Positions 11,601 through 18,719 of a stretch of 45,205 nt of DNA are shown piece by piece. The notes under the pieces are model-generated. The model was not told the DNA's origin, ran no database searches, and saw only the letters and a program-made list of their open reading frames with translations. Numbering within the stretch: position 1 is the first letter of the stretch; the number at the start of each line of letters is the position of its first letter. This DNA is from an uncultured Bacteroides sp. (GTDB lineage Bacteria > Bacteroidota > Bacteroidia > Bacteroidales > Bacteroidaceae): positions 1-45,205 of the forward strand of contig NZ_CANRPM010000018.1 of the NCBI RefSeq assembly GCF_947632445.1, written 5' to 3'. The translations under genes and the position numbers were made by a program.

Positions 11601-11826
11601 TCCAGATTATTTGTCTCATCCTGCAGAATGGTATAAGTTTAATCGGGAATTATTGGCTTATCATGTTATTAATCGTGAATGGCAAACTGTATGTACTACT
11701 TCTATGCTGGCTCGTGCGGGTGCGGTAGCTGTACCTTACAAGAATGCAATCTTTTATATAAATGGTGAAGTTAAGCCTGGAGTACGTACTCCTACTATAG
11801 TGAGAATATCGCTTTCTAACCCTTAA
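8689..11826 (+). CDS. Three-module fusion: SGNH esterase, sialate O-acetylesterase, N-acetylneuraminate epimerase
   Basis: This protein of about 1,045 residues starts at the ATG at 8689, which overlaps the upstream stop and gives a signal peptide directly. An earlier in-frame ATG at 8653 lies inside the previous gene. Module 1 (about 20-225) is an SGNH esterase with GNSIT (Ser about 33), LGIND and a C-terminal DAIHPN block. Module 2 (about 225-690) is a sialate O-acetylesterase domain with CSGQSNMEF (Ser about 312) and GVIWYQGESNA. Module 3 (about 705 to the end) is a kelch-type beta-propeller of the NanM/cyclically permuted mutarotase family (APFAGCIGDDLVIAGGCNFP). Together they could remove O-acetyl groups from sialic acid and convert the released alpha-anomer to the beta form used for uptake. 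Esterase pairs of this kind are known in Bacteroidales; the covalent epimerase is unusual. Confidence 0.88.
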   Translation: MKKLIGCLLLWVILQTNIPIIGKTVRVACVGNSITYGMTLPLRDEQAYPVCLQRMLGDAYEVRNFGKSGTTLLSKGHNPYIRTSEYKDALDFAADIVLIHLGINDTDPRNWPNYKDDFVSDYVDLINSFRRVNPNCRVIVARLTPITVYHPRFVSGTRDWRTSIQYLIETVVRVTGVEHVDFEKPLYAYPHLLPDAIHPNPEGAEKLAYAAYSAITGDFGGLRMPDIYTDNMVLQREVELKIVGKANADDKITVTIGKQSHTAITGSDGYWEVQLSPLKAGGPYTLVVTDGKKCLRYENVLVGEVWLCSGQSNMEFMMQSASTASTDIPDSYCNEIRLFNQTARWKTNAVKWSEHALDSINKLQYYKDACWEVAAPETVEKFSAVAYYFGKMLQDSLKVPVGLICNAVGGSPTESWIDRQTLEKHFPDIMRNWRTNDFIQPWVRERASLNVSLSTNKLQRHPYEPCYLYEAGIQPLEHFPLRGVIWYQGESNAHNVEAHERLFTLLIDSWRKNWNNRNLPFYYVQLSSLNRPSWPSFRDSQRRLMDKIPNVAMVVSSDKGDSLDVHPRDKKPVGERLARWALYQTYRWRHIVPSGPLFKSVRFNGQTVEVLFDHGKDMHGAGNTPITSFELAEFEGLYKPAMVKVVGDTLKVFSEEIMHPRHIRYAWQPFTRANLVNSEELPASTFCAHAPALSEALSLHLMSVSPLKNKAFAKGVSAPFAGCIGDDLVIAGGCNFPDVPAEKGGAKVFYKDVYAATIEADSLLSWKKVGELLQPVAYGFSVSTPDGIVCVGGMNEDGAMEKVFRLSMVNGKLKMENLPSLPSALDNMSGCLVNNSLFVVGGNKDGQASNAFFRLDLDNLSEGWVELLSFPGKPRIQPVCAAQQDETGEMAIYMWGGFSISTSEVEASLSTDGYKYLLEKNTWVPLSSPQDSHNEAVSLGGGAAVSVGDSLFLCMGGVNKDVFLQALRRPDPDYLSHPAEWYKFNRELLAYHVINREWQTVCTTSMLARAGAVAVPYKNAIFYINGEVKPGVRTPTIVRISLSNP

Positions 11827-11894
11827 TTCTACCAATATAGTCCTGACCTTTCTGTCCGTAACGTAGAGATTGGATGAAGAAGGATGATGATAAC

Positions 11895-11940
11895 AATCAG
11901 TTCAGCCTATTTCCTTCGCAGGAAAACGGACTGACTGGTT
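11895..11940. terminator. Probable bidirectional terminator hairpin
   Basis: An imperfect long stem lies between two convergent genes. The outer arms AATCAGTTCAG and CTGACTGGTT pair with one bulge, and the inner arms TTTCC and GGAAA enclose TTCGCA. T-runs are weak on both strands. The position between the esterase fusion (ends 11826) and dnaJ (ends 11966) supports the call. Confidence 0.45.
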
Positions 11941-11965
11941 GTTTCATTATGATCGAAGTAAGTGT

Positions 11966-13135
11966 TTATTCGAACAGGCTCTTGAATTTTCGGAAGATTT
12001 TTTCCTTGACGGAGGCGTTCGGCTTGAAGTTGTCTGATGTCTCCATTTCTTCCAGTGCTTTCTTTTCATCCTTGCTCAAGGTTTCAGGCACGTAGATGCT
12101 GACATTGACAAGCAAATCGCCGGTGCCGTAACCGTTGATGTTGGGCAGTCCCTTGTTACGCAGGCGGAGAACCTTGCCGGGCTGAGTTCCCGGTTCGATC
12201 CTCACTTTCACCTTGCCGTCAATGATAGGGATTTCTACGGCTCCTCCCAAGGCTGCGGTAGGGAAGCTCAACAGGAGGTTATAGATGAGATCGTTCTCTT
12301 CGCGGATCAGTTCTTTGTCCGGTTCTTCTTCGATGAGGACAAGCAGGTCGCCAGGTACGCCGTTATGCTTGCCTGCGTTTCCTTTGCCGCTCATGGAGAG
12401 TTGCATGCCTTCGGCTACGCCGGCCGGTATCTTGACCGTTACTACTTCTTCGCCGTAGACGATGCCTTCGCCTGCACACTCCTTACATTTATTCTTGATG
12501 ACCTTGCCTTCGCCGCCGCAGGTAGGGCAGGTGGTACGTGTTTGCATGGTACCTAAAATAGTCTGCTGGTTACGGATGACGGTTCCTGAACCTTTACAGG
12601 TAGGACAGGTCTCGCTTCCTCCATTGTTTTCGGCGCCGGTGCCGTGACAGTGGGTACAGGTGACGTACTTTTTCAACTTGAATTTCTTTTCTACGCCAGT
12701 GGATATCTCTGTCAGATTGAGCTTCACTTTGACTCGGAGGTCGGAACCGCGGGAACGACGGTGTTGTTGTGCGCCACCTCCTCCGCCAAAACCGAAACCG
12801 CCAAAGCCTCCTCCGTGTCCGCCAAAGATGTCGCCAAACATAGAGAAGATGTCATCCATGGACATGCCACCACTGAATCCGCCGAAAGGACCTCCGTTGC
12901 CTGCCGCACCACTCATGCCTGCAAAGCCGAATTGGTCGTAGCGGGCGCGTTTGTCGGGATTGCTCAACACGTCGTAGGCTTCTGCCGCTTCCTTGAATTT
13001 CTCTTCCGCTTCTTTGTCACCCGGATTTTTGTCGGGGTGATATTGGATGGCTTTTTTGCGGTAGGCTTTCTTTATTTCGTCGGCCGATGCACTCTTGTCT
13101 ACTCCTAATACCTCGTAGTAATCTCTTTTTTCCAT
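11966..13135 (-). CDS. dnaJ: Chaperone DnaJ (Hsp40)
   Basis: This co-chaperone stimulates DnaK ATPase and binds unfolded proteins. At 389 residues it is full length. The J domain carries HPD at residues 33-35. It is followed by a Gly/Phe-rich linker, four zinc-binding CxxCxGxG repeats ([32 protein letters not shown]) and the C-terminal substrate-binding domains. It starts 16 bases after grpE, so the two form an operon transcribed leftwards. No anomalies were seen. Confidence 0.98.
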   Translation of the reverse strand: MEKRDYYEVLGVDKSASADEIKKAYRKKAIQYHPDKNPGDKEAEEKFKEAAEAYDVLSNPDKRARYDQFGFAGMSGAAGNGGPFGGFSGGMSMDDIFSMFGDIFGGHGGGFGGFGFGGGGGAQQHRRSRGSDLRVKVKLNLTEISTGVEKKFKLKKYVTCTHCHGTGAENNGGSETCPTCKGSGTVIRNQQTILGTMQTRTTCPTCGGEGKVIKNKCKECAGEGIVYGEEVVTVKIPAGVAEGMQLSMSGKGNAGKHNGVPGDLLVLIEEEPDKELIREENDLIYNLLLSFPTAALGGAVEIPIIDGKVKVRIEPGTQPGKVLRLRNKGLPNINGYGTGDLLVNVSIYVPETLSKDEKKALEEMETSDNFKPNASVKEKIFRKFKSLFE

Positions 13136-13151
13136 AATTCAGCTTGTCTTC

Positions 13152-13742
13152 TTATTCTCCGACTACCACTTTGGCATGACGGATAACCTTGTCGTTTAAT
13201 GTATATCCAGTTTGGACACAGTCTAAGATTTTACCTTTCAGTTTTTCTTCCTGAGCGGGGATGACGGCGATAGCTTCGTGGAAATCGGTATTGAGGGGCT
13301 GTTCTTTGGTCTCAATGACTTTCACTCCGTTCTGTCCGAGGACGGTCATAAACTTGTTGTAGATCAGTTCCACGCCTTCTTTGACAGCTGCTACGTCTTC
13401 GGCTGTTTCCATGTTCTTCAGTGCACGCTCAAAGTCATCGACGATAGGAAGAATGCTGCTGATGCTTTTCTCACCTCCGTTCAGAATCAGTTCGGCTTTC
13501 TCTTTCATGGTGCGTTTGCGGTAGTTGTCGAATTCTGCAGAAAGGCGCAGGTATTTATCTTTCATGTTGTCCAGCTCTTCCTGAAGTTTAGTCAGTTCGC
13601 CCATTTGCTCAGTTTCTTCTGTTTCCGCTTTTTCCTGTGTCTCGGTTGCCGTTTCTTCTGTTTCGCCTTGGTCTTCCTGGCCAGTATGAGCAGTGTGGTC
13701 TTTCAGCTCTTCTTCATTCATGGTTTCTTTTTTCGGATCCAT
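13152..13742 (-). CDS. grpE: Nucleotide exchange factor GrpE
   Basis: GrpE releases ADP from DnaK and works with the DnaJ encoded immediately downstream. The 196-residue protein has an acidic, Glu/Thr-rich N-terminal extension, a long coiled coil (LTKLQEELDNMKDKYLRLSAEFDNYRKR region, given here by its features) and the C-terminal beta domain with NTDFHEAIAVIP and GYTLNDKVIRHAKVVV. The start at 13742 (MDPKKE) is preferred; a second ATG lies seven codons later. Confidence 0.97.
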   Translation of the reverse strand: MDPKKETMNEEELKDHTAHTGQEDQGETEETATETQEKAETEETEQMGELTKLQEELDNMKDKYLRLSAEFDNYRKRTMKEKAELILNGGEKSISSILPIVDDFERALKNMETAEDVAAVKEGVELIYNKFMTVLGQNGVKVIETKEQPLNTDFHEAIAVIPAQEEKLKGKILDCVQTGYTLNDKVIRHAKVVVGE

Positions 13743-13860
13743 ATCTTTTTTATTTTTTGTTATTGTTGCGGGTAGACGACTGGATGTGTCCGGCGCGTCT
13801 CTGTTATTCTTCTTTCCGACAAAAACTTTGCCAAAATGTCTACTTTTTCAGAAAACGCCG

Positions 13861-13868
13861 CAAAGTTA
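13861..13868 (-). promoter_or_regulatory. -7 box of the grpE-dnaJ operon
   Basis: Read on the - strand this is TAACTTTG, an exact TAnnTTTG match about 120 bases upstream of the grpE start. No clear -33 TTTG box is visible, so the call rests on the -7 box and its position. Confidence 0.45.
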
Positions 13869-13960
13869 CGATTTTTATGTCACATTGGCAGTCTGAGAAG
13901 AAGACAATTGTGTATCTTTACACCTCCGTTTTTTTTAAGGTATTGGCAATAATTAGGTGC

Positions 13961-13994
13961 ATAGTCAAGATTTGTTCTGACAAATCTTGACTAT
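13961..13994 (-). terminator. Perfect hairpin downstream of the leucine-rich-repeat gene
   Basis: A 15-bp perfect stem (13961-13975 with 13980-13994) has a four-base loop TCTG. It lies 86 bases past the stop of the leucine-rich-repeat gene. No T-run follows on either strand, so factor-independent termination is not certain. RNA processing or a protein-binding site is also possible. Confidence 0.5.
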
Positions 13995-14079
13995 TACAAT
14001 AATTCGTATGGTTTATATGTGGTGTGGTTCGTGCCTCTTTATTGGTGTACAGGGAGGGAATACCTGCATTCCGTTTTCT

Positions 14080-15135
14080 TTAAGGTTTTGTTTGATAGAC
14101 TATTCTGTTGTCGCTTTCTCCGAAAAGTTTGTCGCCCAGAGTTGTAATTTTGTTGCCGGTTGCTACTACACGCTTCAGGTTGTCGCATCCGATGAAGGCA
14201 CCATATTCGATAGCTTTCACTCCGCCCGGCAATATCAGGGAACCGGACAGACGGGTACAGCCGCTGAACGCACGTTGGCCGATGGTTTGCAAATCTTTGG
14301 GAAGAGTAACGTCCAGCATGTATTTCTTTTGCGTGAACGTATATTCGGGAATAGCAGTCGAGGTACAGTTTTCCATATTGACGGAAACCAGATTCGGCAT
14401 ATAGTCACGGAGCAGCTTGAAATCTGCTTCGTCCATTTTGCCTTCGATGGTCAGGAAGTTGACGTCACGCGGTTGAATGCCTTTACGCATAAGTTCGCTT
14501 GCCAGACTGCTCATGGGGCCAATCTGTACAGTAACCGTCGTGGGATCTCCTTCAATGAAGGAAAAGTTCTCCCATCTTTCCTTGTTGCGATAGGAATCCG
14601 TGCTTCCCAACGGAACGAATATCGCCGTGATGCTGTCGGCCAATGCTTCGGGCAACAGATTAGGAGCCTTTTTCTTTCTGATCTGACAAATCTTCAGATT
14701 GGTACATCCCTTGAAGGCAGCGTCTTCTATATTTTTCGTTTTGTCCGACAGGATGATGCGTTCCAGGGTTTGCTTTCCTTGAAAACTTCCGTCACTCCGT
14801 TTTTTGCAGAAAGCGTAGGCAGGGATGCAGTTACCCGGATAGACGTAGATGCGGTCGGGGTAGGTACCGTTTTTCCCAGTGTACATGTTGATGGTGGCAT
14901 TCGAAATATCCAGTACTTTGAGGTTGGTGAATTCGTCTCGCAGATGACAGAAGTCGATAGCGTTAAGTTTGCCTTGCAGGATGAGATGGGTTATCTGGTT
15001 GGCTTCATTCTCAGTCAACAGTTCCACCAGTGTACCCGCTTTGGGTACATAAAAAGTTTTCTTCTTTTGGGCGTAAGCTCCTCCCCATGTGATGCAGAAG
15101 CCAGCTGCAACAAGCAGTATGTTTCTTAATGTCAT
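14080..15135 (-). CDS. BspA-like leucine-rich-repeat surface protein
   Basis: This 351-residue exported protein has a signal peptide (MTLRNILLVAAGF, cleavage near AYAQ) and repeats of the BspA/LRR_5 type, such as IEDAAFKGCTNLKICQI, IGQRAFSGCTRLSGSLILP and IEYGAFIGCDNLKRVV. Such proteins are surface-exposed or periplasmic and in other Bacteroidales bind host proteins. No enzyme motif is present. It is monocistronic, with a likely promoter at 15162-15169 and a strong hairpin beyond its 3' end. Binding partners cannot be inferred. Confidence 0.85.
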   Translation of the reverse strand: MTLRNILLVAAGFCITWGGAYAQKKKTFYVPKAGTLVELLTENEANQITHLILQGKLNAIDFCHLRDEFTNLKVLDISNATINMYTGKNGTYPDRIYVYPGNCIPAYAFCKKRSDGSFQGKQTLERIILSDKTKNIEDAAFKGCTNLKICQIRKKKAPNLLPEALADSITAIFVPLGSTDSYRNKERWENFSFIEGDPTTVTVQIGPMSSLASELMRKGIQPRDVNFLTIEGKMDEADFKLLRDYMPNLVSVNMENCTSTAIPEYTFTQKKYMLDVTLPKDLQTIGQRAFSGCTRLSGSLILPGGVKAIEYGAFIGCDNLKRVVATGNKITTLGDKLFGESDNRIVYQTKP

Positions 15136-15161
15136 TTTCTTTCAGTTTTAGGATTTGCTCT

Positions 15162-15169
15162 CAAAGATA
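15162..15169 (-). promoter_or_regulatory. -7 box of the leucine-rich-repeat gene
   Basis: Read on the - strand this is TATCTTTG, an exact match to TAnnTTTG, 27 bases upstream of the start codon. A -33 box is not obvious. Confidence 0.45.
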
Positions 15170-15250
15170 CGGAAGATTTGTCGATAATAGATAACTTTTT
15201 TCTTTTATTTATTAGTATTTTTACGGGCGTATTAAAGTGACTTCTAAAGC

Positions 15251-16120
15251 ATGGAAATGAAAAGCAATATTATATGGAAATCCACAGGTCGAGTGGCAAA
15301 GGATATTCTGCTGTTTTATGTGATAGGGACGTTGATTATGGTATTTCTGCACGTTCCCCTTTTCGTGGTACATATAGTATCAGGAATGAAGATACAGAAA
15401 GACGGTTTGCCCTTACTTGTTTTGGAGAGTCTGCTGATGCTGGTCGGTTATCTAAGTGCGGCAATACTGATGTTACGTTGGCGTAAACTACCTTTATCGC
15501 TATTGGGATTGTCTCTGAAAGGCCGGGGAAAAGACCTGTTGGCTGGATTGGGGGTAGCAGTGTTGCTATATGCCGTTGGGTTCGGTGTATCGCTTCTGAT
15601 AGGGATGGTCGAAGTAGCGAGTGTGCAGTTAGTGCCCCGTAACTTGTTGGGTAGGCTGCTGCTCTTCCTGTTGATGGCTGTTACAGAAGAGATAATGGTG
15701 CGCGGTTTCGTGCTGGGACGGATGCTTTCGGAAGGTATGAACCGCTTTGTGGCTCTGTTTTTGTCATCGGCCCTTTTCTCGGCCATGCATTTGCTCAATC
15801 CCAATTTTGTACTCCTGCCCTTTGTTAACGTCCTGTTAGGGGGCTGTCTGTTGGGTGCTTCCTTCCTATATACACGTAACTTGTGCTTTCCCATCGTGCT
15901 GCATTGGTTTTGGAACTGGCTGCAGGGACCGGTGTTGGGTTATGAAGTCAGTGGCATGGACAGTGGTGAAACTTTGCTGACTCTCCGTTTGACGGGCAGT
16001 GAACTGCTGACGGGAGGTAATTTCGGCTTCGAAGGTTCACTGCTCTGCACCGTTCTGCTTGTTGTCGGTACTCTGGTTATCATCGGTTATTACGAACGAC
16101 GCGGCAGGAAGGAGGCTTAG
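15251..16120 (+). CDS. CPBP-family intramembrane glutamic endopeptidase (CAAX protease-like)
   Basis: This 289-residue multi-pass membrane protein has the CPBP signatures: TEEIMVRG (Glu146, Glu147), SAMHLL (His180) and HWFWN (His218, Asn222). Members cleave or modify membrane substrates, and some protect against self-made bacteriocins. The substrate here is unknown. About seven or eight hydrophobic segments are visible. The gene stands alone, with a 115-base divergent gap to the leucine-rich-repeat gene and a 316-base gap downstream. Confidence 0.88.
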   Translation: MEMKSNIIWKSTGRVAKDILLFYVIGTLIMVFLHVPLFVVHIVSGMKIQKDGLPLLVLESLLMLVGYLSAAILMLRWRKLPLSLLGLSLKGRGKDLLAGLGVAVLLYAVGFGVSLLIGMVEVASVQLVPRNLLGRLLLFLLMAVTEEIMVRGFVLGRMLSEGMNRFVALFLSSALFSAMHLLNPNFVLLPFVNVLLGGCLLGASFLYTRNLCFPIVLHWFWNWLQGPVLGYEVSGMDSGETLLTLRLTGSELLTGGNFGFEGSLLCTVLLVVGTLVIIGYYERRGRKEA

Positions 16121-16358
16121 AACTTTTCCTATGATACGCCGCGCATGGTCGATAGAATGTTTTTTATGAATGATTGGAGGGCAAGGATAGTTCAAACCTA
16201 AAGAAGGAAGCACAAAACGAAAACGGCGTTTTCGACGGAAGATCGCACTGTTTTCCCTATACGAAACCGGCCATTTCCTGTTTGAAATTCAATGACCTGA
16301 TATGAAAGTTAAAAAATGTAGTCTATGAAGTTAATAGACTTATTTTTGGGGATAATTC
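16121..16358 (+). other. Gene-free stretch after the CPBP gene
   Basis: No ORF or RNA gene is recognised. A small 7-bp hairpin (16218-16234, arms CGAAAAC and GTTTTCG) lacks a T-run and is only a weak terminator candidate for the CPBP gene. Confidence 0.4.
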
Positions 16359-16390
16359 TTTGGCTGATAGATAGAAAAACTATATCTTTA
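16359..16390 (+). promoter_or_regulatory. Promoter of the GNAT/IbrA/IbrB operon
   Basis: TTTG at 16359-16362 and TATCTTTA at 16383-16390 are 20 bases apart, close to the Bacteroides -33/-7 arrangement. The -7 box differs from consensus only in the last base. The predicted start lies near 16397, leaving a leader of about 40 bases. Confidence 0.6.
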
Positions 16391-16411
16391 CCTCGTATAA
16401 GGTTTTTCTAT
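16371..16411 (+). promoter_or_regulatory. Inverted repeat across the -7 box, candidate operator
   Basis: Ten-base perfect inverted arms ATAGAAAAAC (16371-16380) and GTTTTTCTAT (16402-16411) flank the -7 box and predicted start site. The symmetry suggests a repressor site or a leader hairpin controlling the three-gene operon. Chance symmetry in AT-rich DNA cannot be excluded. Confidence 0.4.
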
Positions 16412-16436
16412 TTAGAAGTAATCGAAGATAATAAAT

Positions 16437-16838
16437 ATGAATAAAATATTGGAATTTGAAGGATTGGATGCCGCTTTATATCCATGTGTCGGCCCTTTGG
16501 TGATGAATCCTGCTGTTTTGAAGCAGAATTATAATTTCCCTTTTCGAACAACTCAGGCCTTTCGTTGGTTTGTCGCAGTGGATGATGATGAGGTTGTGGT
16601 TGGCTTTATCCCTGTAGAACGCCGAAGAAGTGGATGGATCATTAATAACTACTATATCAAGGAGCGCGACAATACGGTGTTGGTTGCTTTGTTGCAAAGG
16701 ATTATAGATGTCGCTTCGGAAGAGAAGCACACGTTGGTGTCTATCAGTTTTCTGGAGGATCGTGATGTTTTTCGTGAGCAGGGATTTGAGGAAGTGAATG
16801 TGTGGAAACGTTACGTGAAGATGATTAAGAATAGGTAA
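16437..16838 (+). CDS. GNAT-like small protein
   Basis: This 133-residue protein has the size and layout of a short GNAT acetyltransferase: VVGFIPVERR resembles strand 4, INNYYIKERDN resembles strand 5, and VFREQGFEEVNVWKRYVKMIK resembles the C-terminal GF..... strand. No full acetyl-CoA loop (R/Q-x-x-G-x-G/A) is evident, so activity is uncertain. It is the first gene of an operon. The next gene begins 10 bases later behind a purine-rich GGAGG sequence, unusually good for Bacteroides. A role together with the IbrA/IbrB-like pair is inferred from position only. Confidence 0.7.
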   Translation: MNKILEFEGLDAALYPCVGPLVMNPAVLKQNYNFPFRTTQAFRWFVAVDDDEVVVGFIPVERRRSGWIINNYYIKERDNTVLVALLQRIIDVASEEKHTLVSISFLEDRDVFREQGFEEVNVWKRYVKMIKNR

Positions 16839-16848
16839 CGGAGGAAAT

Positions 16849-18150
16849 ATGATAAATGATTCGTATGGAAAGAACGTATATGAATTGGCGCAGGAACGTC
16901 TGAAGATTGTTTTTGAAGATTTTGACAACGTCTGTGTGTCGTTTTCGGGTGGGAAAGACAGTGGCGTATTGCTCAATCTCTGCATCGACTATATCCGTCG
17001 GAACAATCTGAAGCGGAAACTTTGTGTATTTCATATCGACTACGAGATTCAGTATTCGGTAACCATTGATTATGTGGATCGTATGCTGGAGGCCAACAAA
17101 GACATTCTGGAAGTTTACCGTATCTGTGTTCCTGTAAAGGTTTCCACCTGCACGTCTATGTATCAGTCTTTTTGGCGTCCGTGGGATGATGATATGAAAG
17201 ATCTGTGGGTACGTCAGAAGCCTCCCGGTTGCTATAATAAAGAAGATTTCGAATTCTATGCCGAAAACATGTGGGACTATGAGTTTCAAATGCACTTTGC
17301 CCAATGGCTTCATGACCGGAAAAAGGCCAATCGTTCCTGTTATATGATCGGTATTCGGACACAGGAAAGCTTCAGCCGTTGGCGTTGCATATACTTAGCC
17401 CGTAAGTATCAGATGTATCACACCTATCGTTGGACTTCCAAGATTGGTATAGATATATTCAATGCTTATCCCATTTACGATTGGAAGACGACCGATATCT
17501 GGGTGGCTAACGGGAAATATCGCTTCGACTACAACAGGCTCTACGACCTTTATTATAAGGCTGGAGTTAATATCGAACGTCAGCGTGTGGCCAGTCCTTT
17601 TTTAGGTGAAGCGCAGGAGAGCCTCAGACTCTATCAGGTAATTGATCCCAATACATGGGGTAAGATGATTTGTCGTGTGAACGGTGTGCAATTCGCAGGG
17701 ATTTACGGCAATACGCGGGCTATGGGGACAGGCCATAAAATCAATCTTCCCAAGGGACATACCTGGAAGTCGTACATGCAATTCCTGCTTTCCACGCTTC
17801 CTGAGCCCGCCCGTCGTAATTACCTGAACAAGCTGACGGTCAGCATTGAGTTCTGGAGAAAGAAGGGAGGTTGCCTGAGTGATGAAACTATCAAGAAACT
17901 CCGCGATTTGAATATTCCCATCGAAGTAGGTGCAAAGTCCAATTATAAGACTCGGAAAAAGCCGGTTCGCATGGAGTATCTGGACGATATCAACATCCGT
18001 GAGTTCCGTGAGATTCCTACATACAAACGGGTATGCGTATGCATACTTAAGAATGATCATATCTGCAAGTACATGGGCTTTTCCATCAACAAGGAAGATG
18101 CCTACAAGAGAGATAAAATAATGGAAGAATTTAAAAACATGATGCTATGA
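16849..18150 (+). CDS. IbrA-like PAPS-reductase-family protein (DUF3440)
   Basis: This 433-residue cytoplasmic protein has the PP-loop SFSGGKDSG (residues 31-39), which binds and activates a nucleotide as in PAPS reductases, DndC and ATP-pyrophosphatases. Its second half carries the conserved block RQRVASPFLGEAQESLRLYQVIDP seen in DUF3440 proteins of the E. coli IbrA type; the long block starts at about residue 244. No biochemical function is established for this family to my knowledge. It overlaps the ParB-like gene by an ATGA junction, so the pair is translationally coupled. Sulfur transfer or nucleotide-dependent modification of a nucleic acid is one possibility, inferred from the fold. 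Confidence 0.86.
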   Translation: MINDSYGKNVYELAQERLKIVFEDFDNVCVSFSGGKDSGVLLNLCIDYIRRNNLKRKLCVFHIDYEIQYSVTIDYVDRMLEANKDILEVYRICVPVKVSTCTSMYQSFWRPWDDDMKDLWVRQKPPGCYNKEDFEFYAENMWDYEFQMHFAQWLHDRKKANRSCYMIGIRTQESFSRWRCIYLARKYQMYHTYRWTSKIGIDIFNAYPIYDWKTTDIWVANGKYRFDYNRLYDLYYKAGVNIERQRVASPFLGEAQESLRLYQVIDPNTWGKMICRVNGVQFAGIYGNTRAMGTGHKINLPKGHTWKSYMQFLLSTLPEPARRNYLNKLTVSIEFWRKKGGCLSDETIKKLRDLNIPIEVGAKSNYKTRKKPVRMEYLDDINIREFREIPTYKRVCVCILKNDHICKYMGFSINKEDAYKRDKIMEEFKNMML

Positions 18151-18713
18151 GTAGTGATGAATATATGAGTCCTGTCTATGCCGTAAAGGCTGTCCCGGTA
18201 GAAAAAGTGGAAGCCAACAATTACAATCCCAATGTTGTGGCTCCGCCAGAGATGAGGCTGCTCGAACTGTCTATCTGGGAAGACGGATTTACTATGCCTT
18301 GCGTGTGTTATTATGATTCCAAACGGGACATTTACATTATTGTAGACGGCTTTCACCGCTACCAGGTACTGAAAACGTCCAAGCGTATCTATGAGCGCGA
18401 GAAAGGTATGCTTCCCGTAGTAGTTATCGACAAAGATATATCCAACCGAATGGCTTCCACAATCCGCCACAATCGTGCCCGTGGTACCCACAACATCGAA
18501 CTGATGTCCGATATTGTGGCCGAACTCGACCGTATCGGCATGACGGACGAATGGATTATGAAGAACATTGGTATGGACCGCGACGAAGTGCTCCGCCTGA
18601 AGCAAATTTCCGGTCTTGCCGCTCTCTTTTCCGACAAAGACTTCAGCATTCCCGGTAAGATCGAAACCGAAGAACAAGCCAGCATGGCCGACTACAATTT
18701 CTCGGAAGATTGA
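18147..18713 (+). CDS. IbrB-like ParB/sulfiredoxin-fold protein
   Basis: This 188-residue protein has the ParB N-domain signatures: DGFHR at residues 67-71 and the nucleotide-binding RHNRARGTH at 107-115. A helix-turn-helix-like segment follows (IGMTDEWIMKNIGMDRDEVLRLKQ). ParB/Srx-fold proteins use NTPs, some as CTPases and some as nucleases. It lacks the long C-terminal dimer domain of chromosomal ParB. It is coupled to the IbrA-like gene, matching the E. coli ibrA-ibrB pairing. Its stop lies only 6 bases from the convergent addB-like stop. Confidence 0.85.
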   Translation: MSSDEYMSPVYAVKAVPVEKVEANNYNPNVVAPPEMRLLELSIWEDGFTMPCVCYYDSKRDIYIIVDGFHRYQVLKTSKRIYEREKGMLPVVVIDKDISNRMASTIRHNRARGTHNIELMSDIVAELDRIGMTDEWIMKNIGMDRDEVLRLKQISGLAALFSDKDFSIPGKIETEEQASMADYNFSED

Positions 18714-18719
18714 CATCCT

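Larger units (their letters stand above)
13743..14079. other. Intergenic region upstream of grpE
   Basis: This 337-base gene-free stretch holds the probable grpE promoter (13861-13868, - strand), a promoter-like box facing right (TATCTTTA, 13913-13920) with no gene behind it, and a perfect 15-bp hairpin (13961-13994). I see no ORF worth calling. Confidence 0.6.

Noticed and set aside
13987..15129. 380-codon + strand ORF opposite the leucine-rich-repeat gene
   Set aside because: It is the mirror frame of a gene with signal peptide and clear repeats; its translation shows no family motif.
16218..16234. Terminator after the CPBP gene
   Set aside because: A short 7-bp stem without a T-run; too weak to call.
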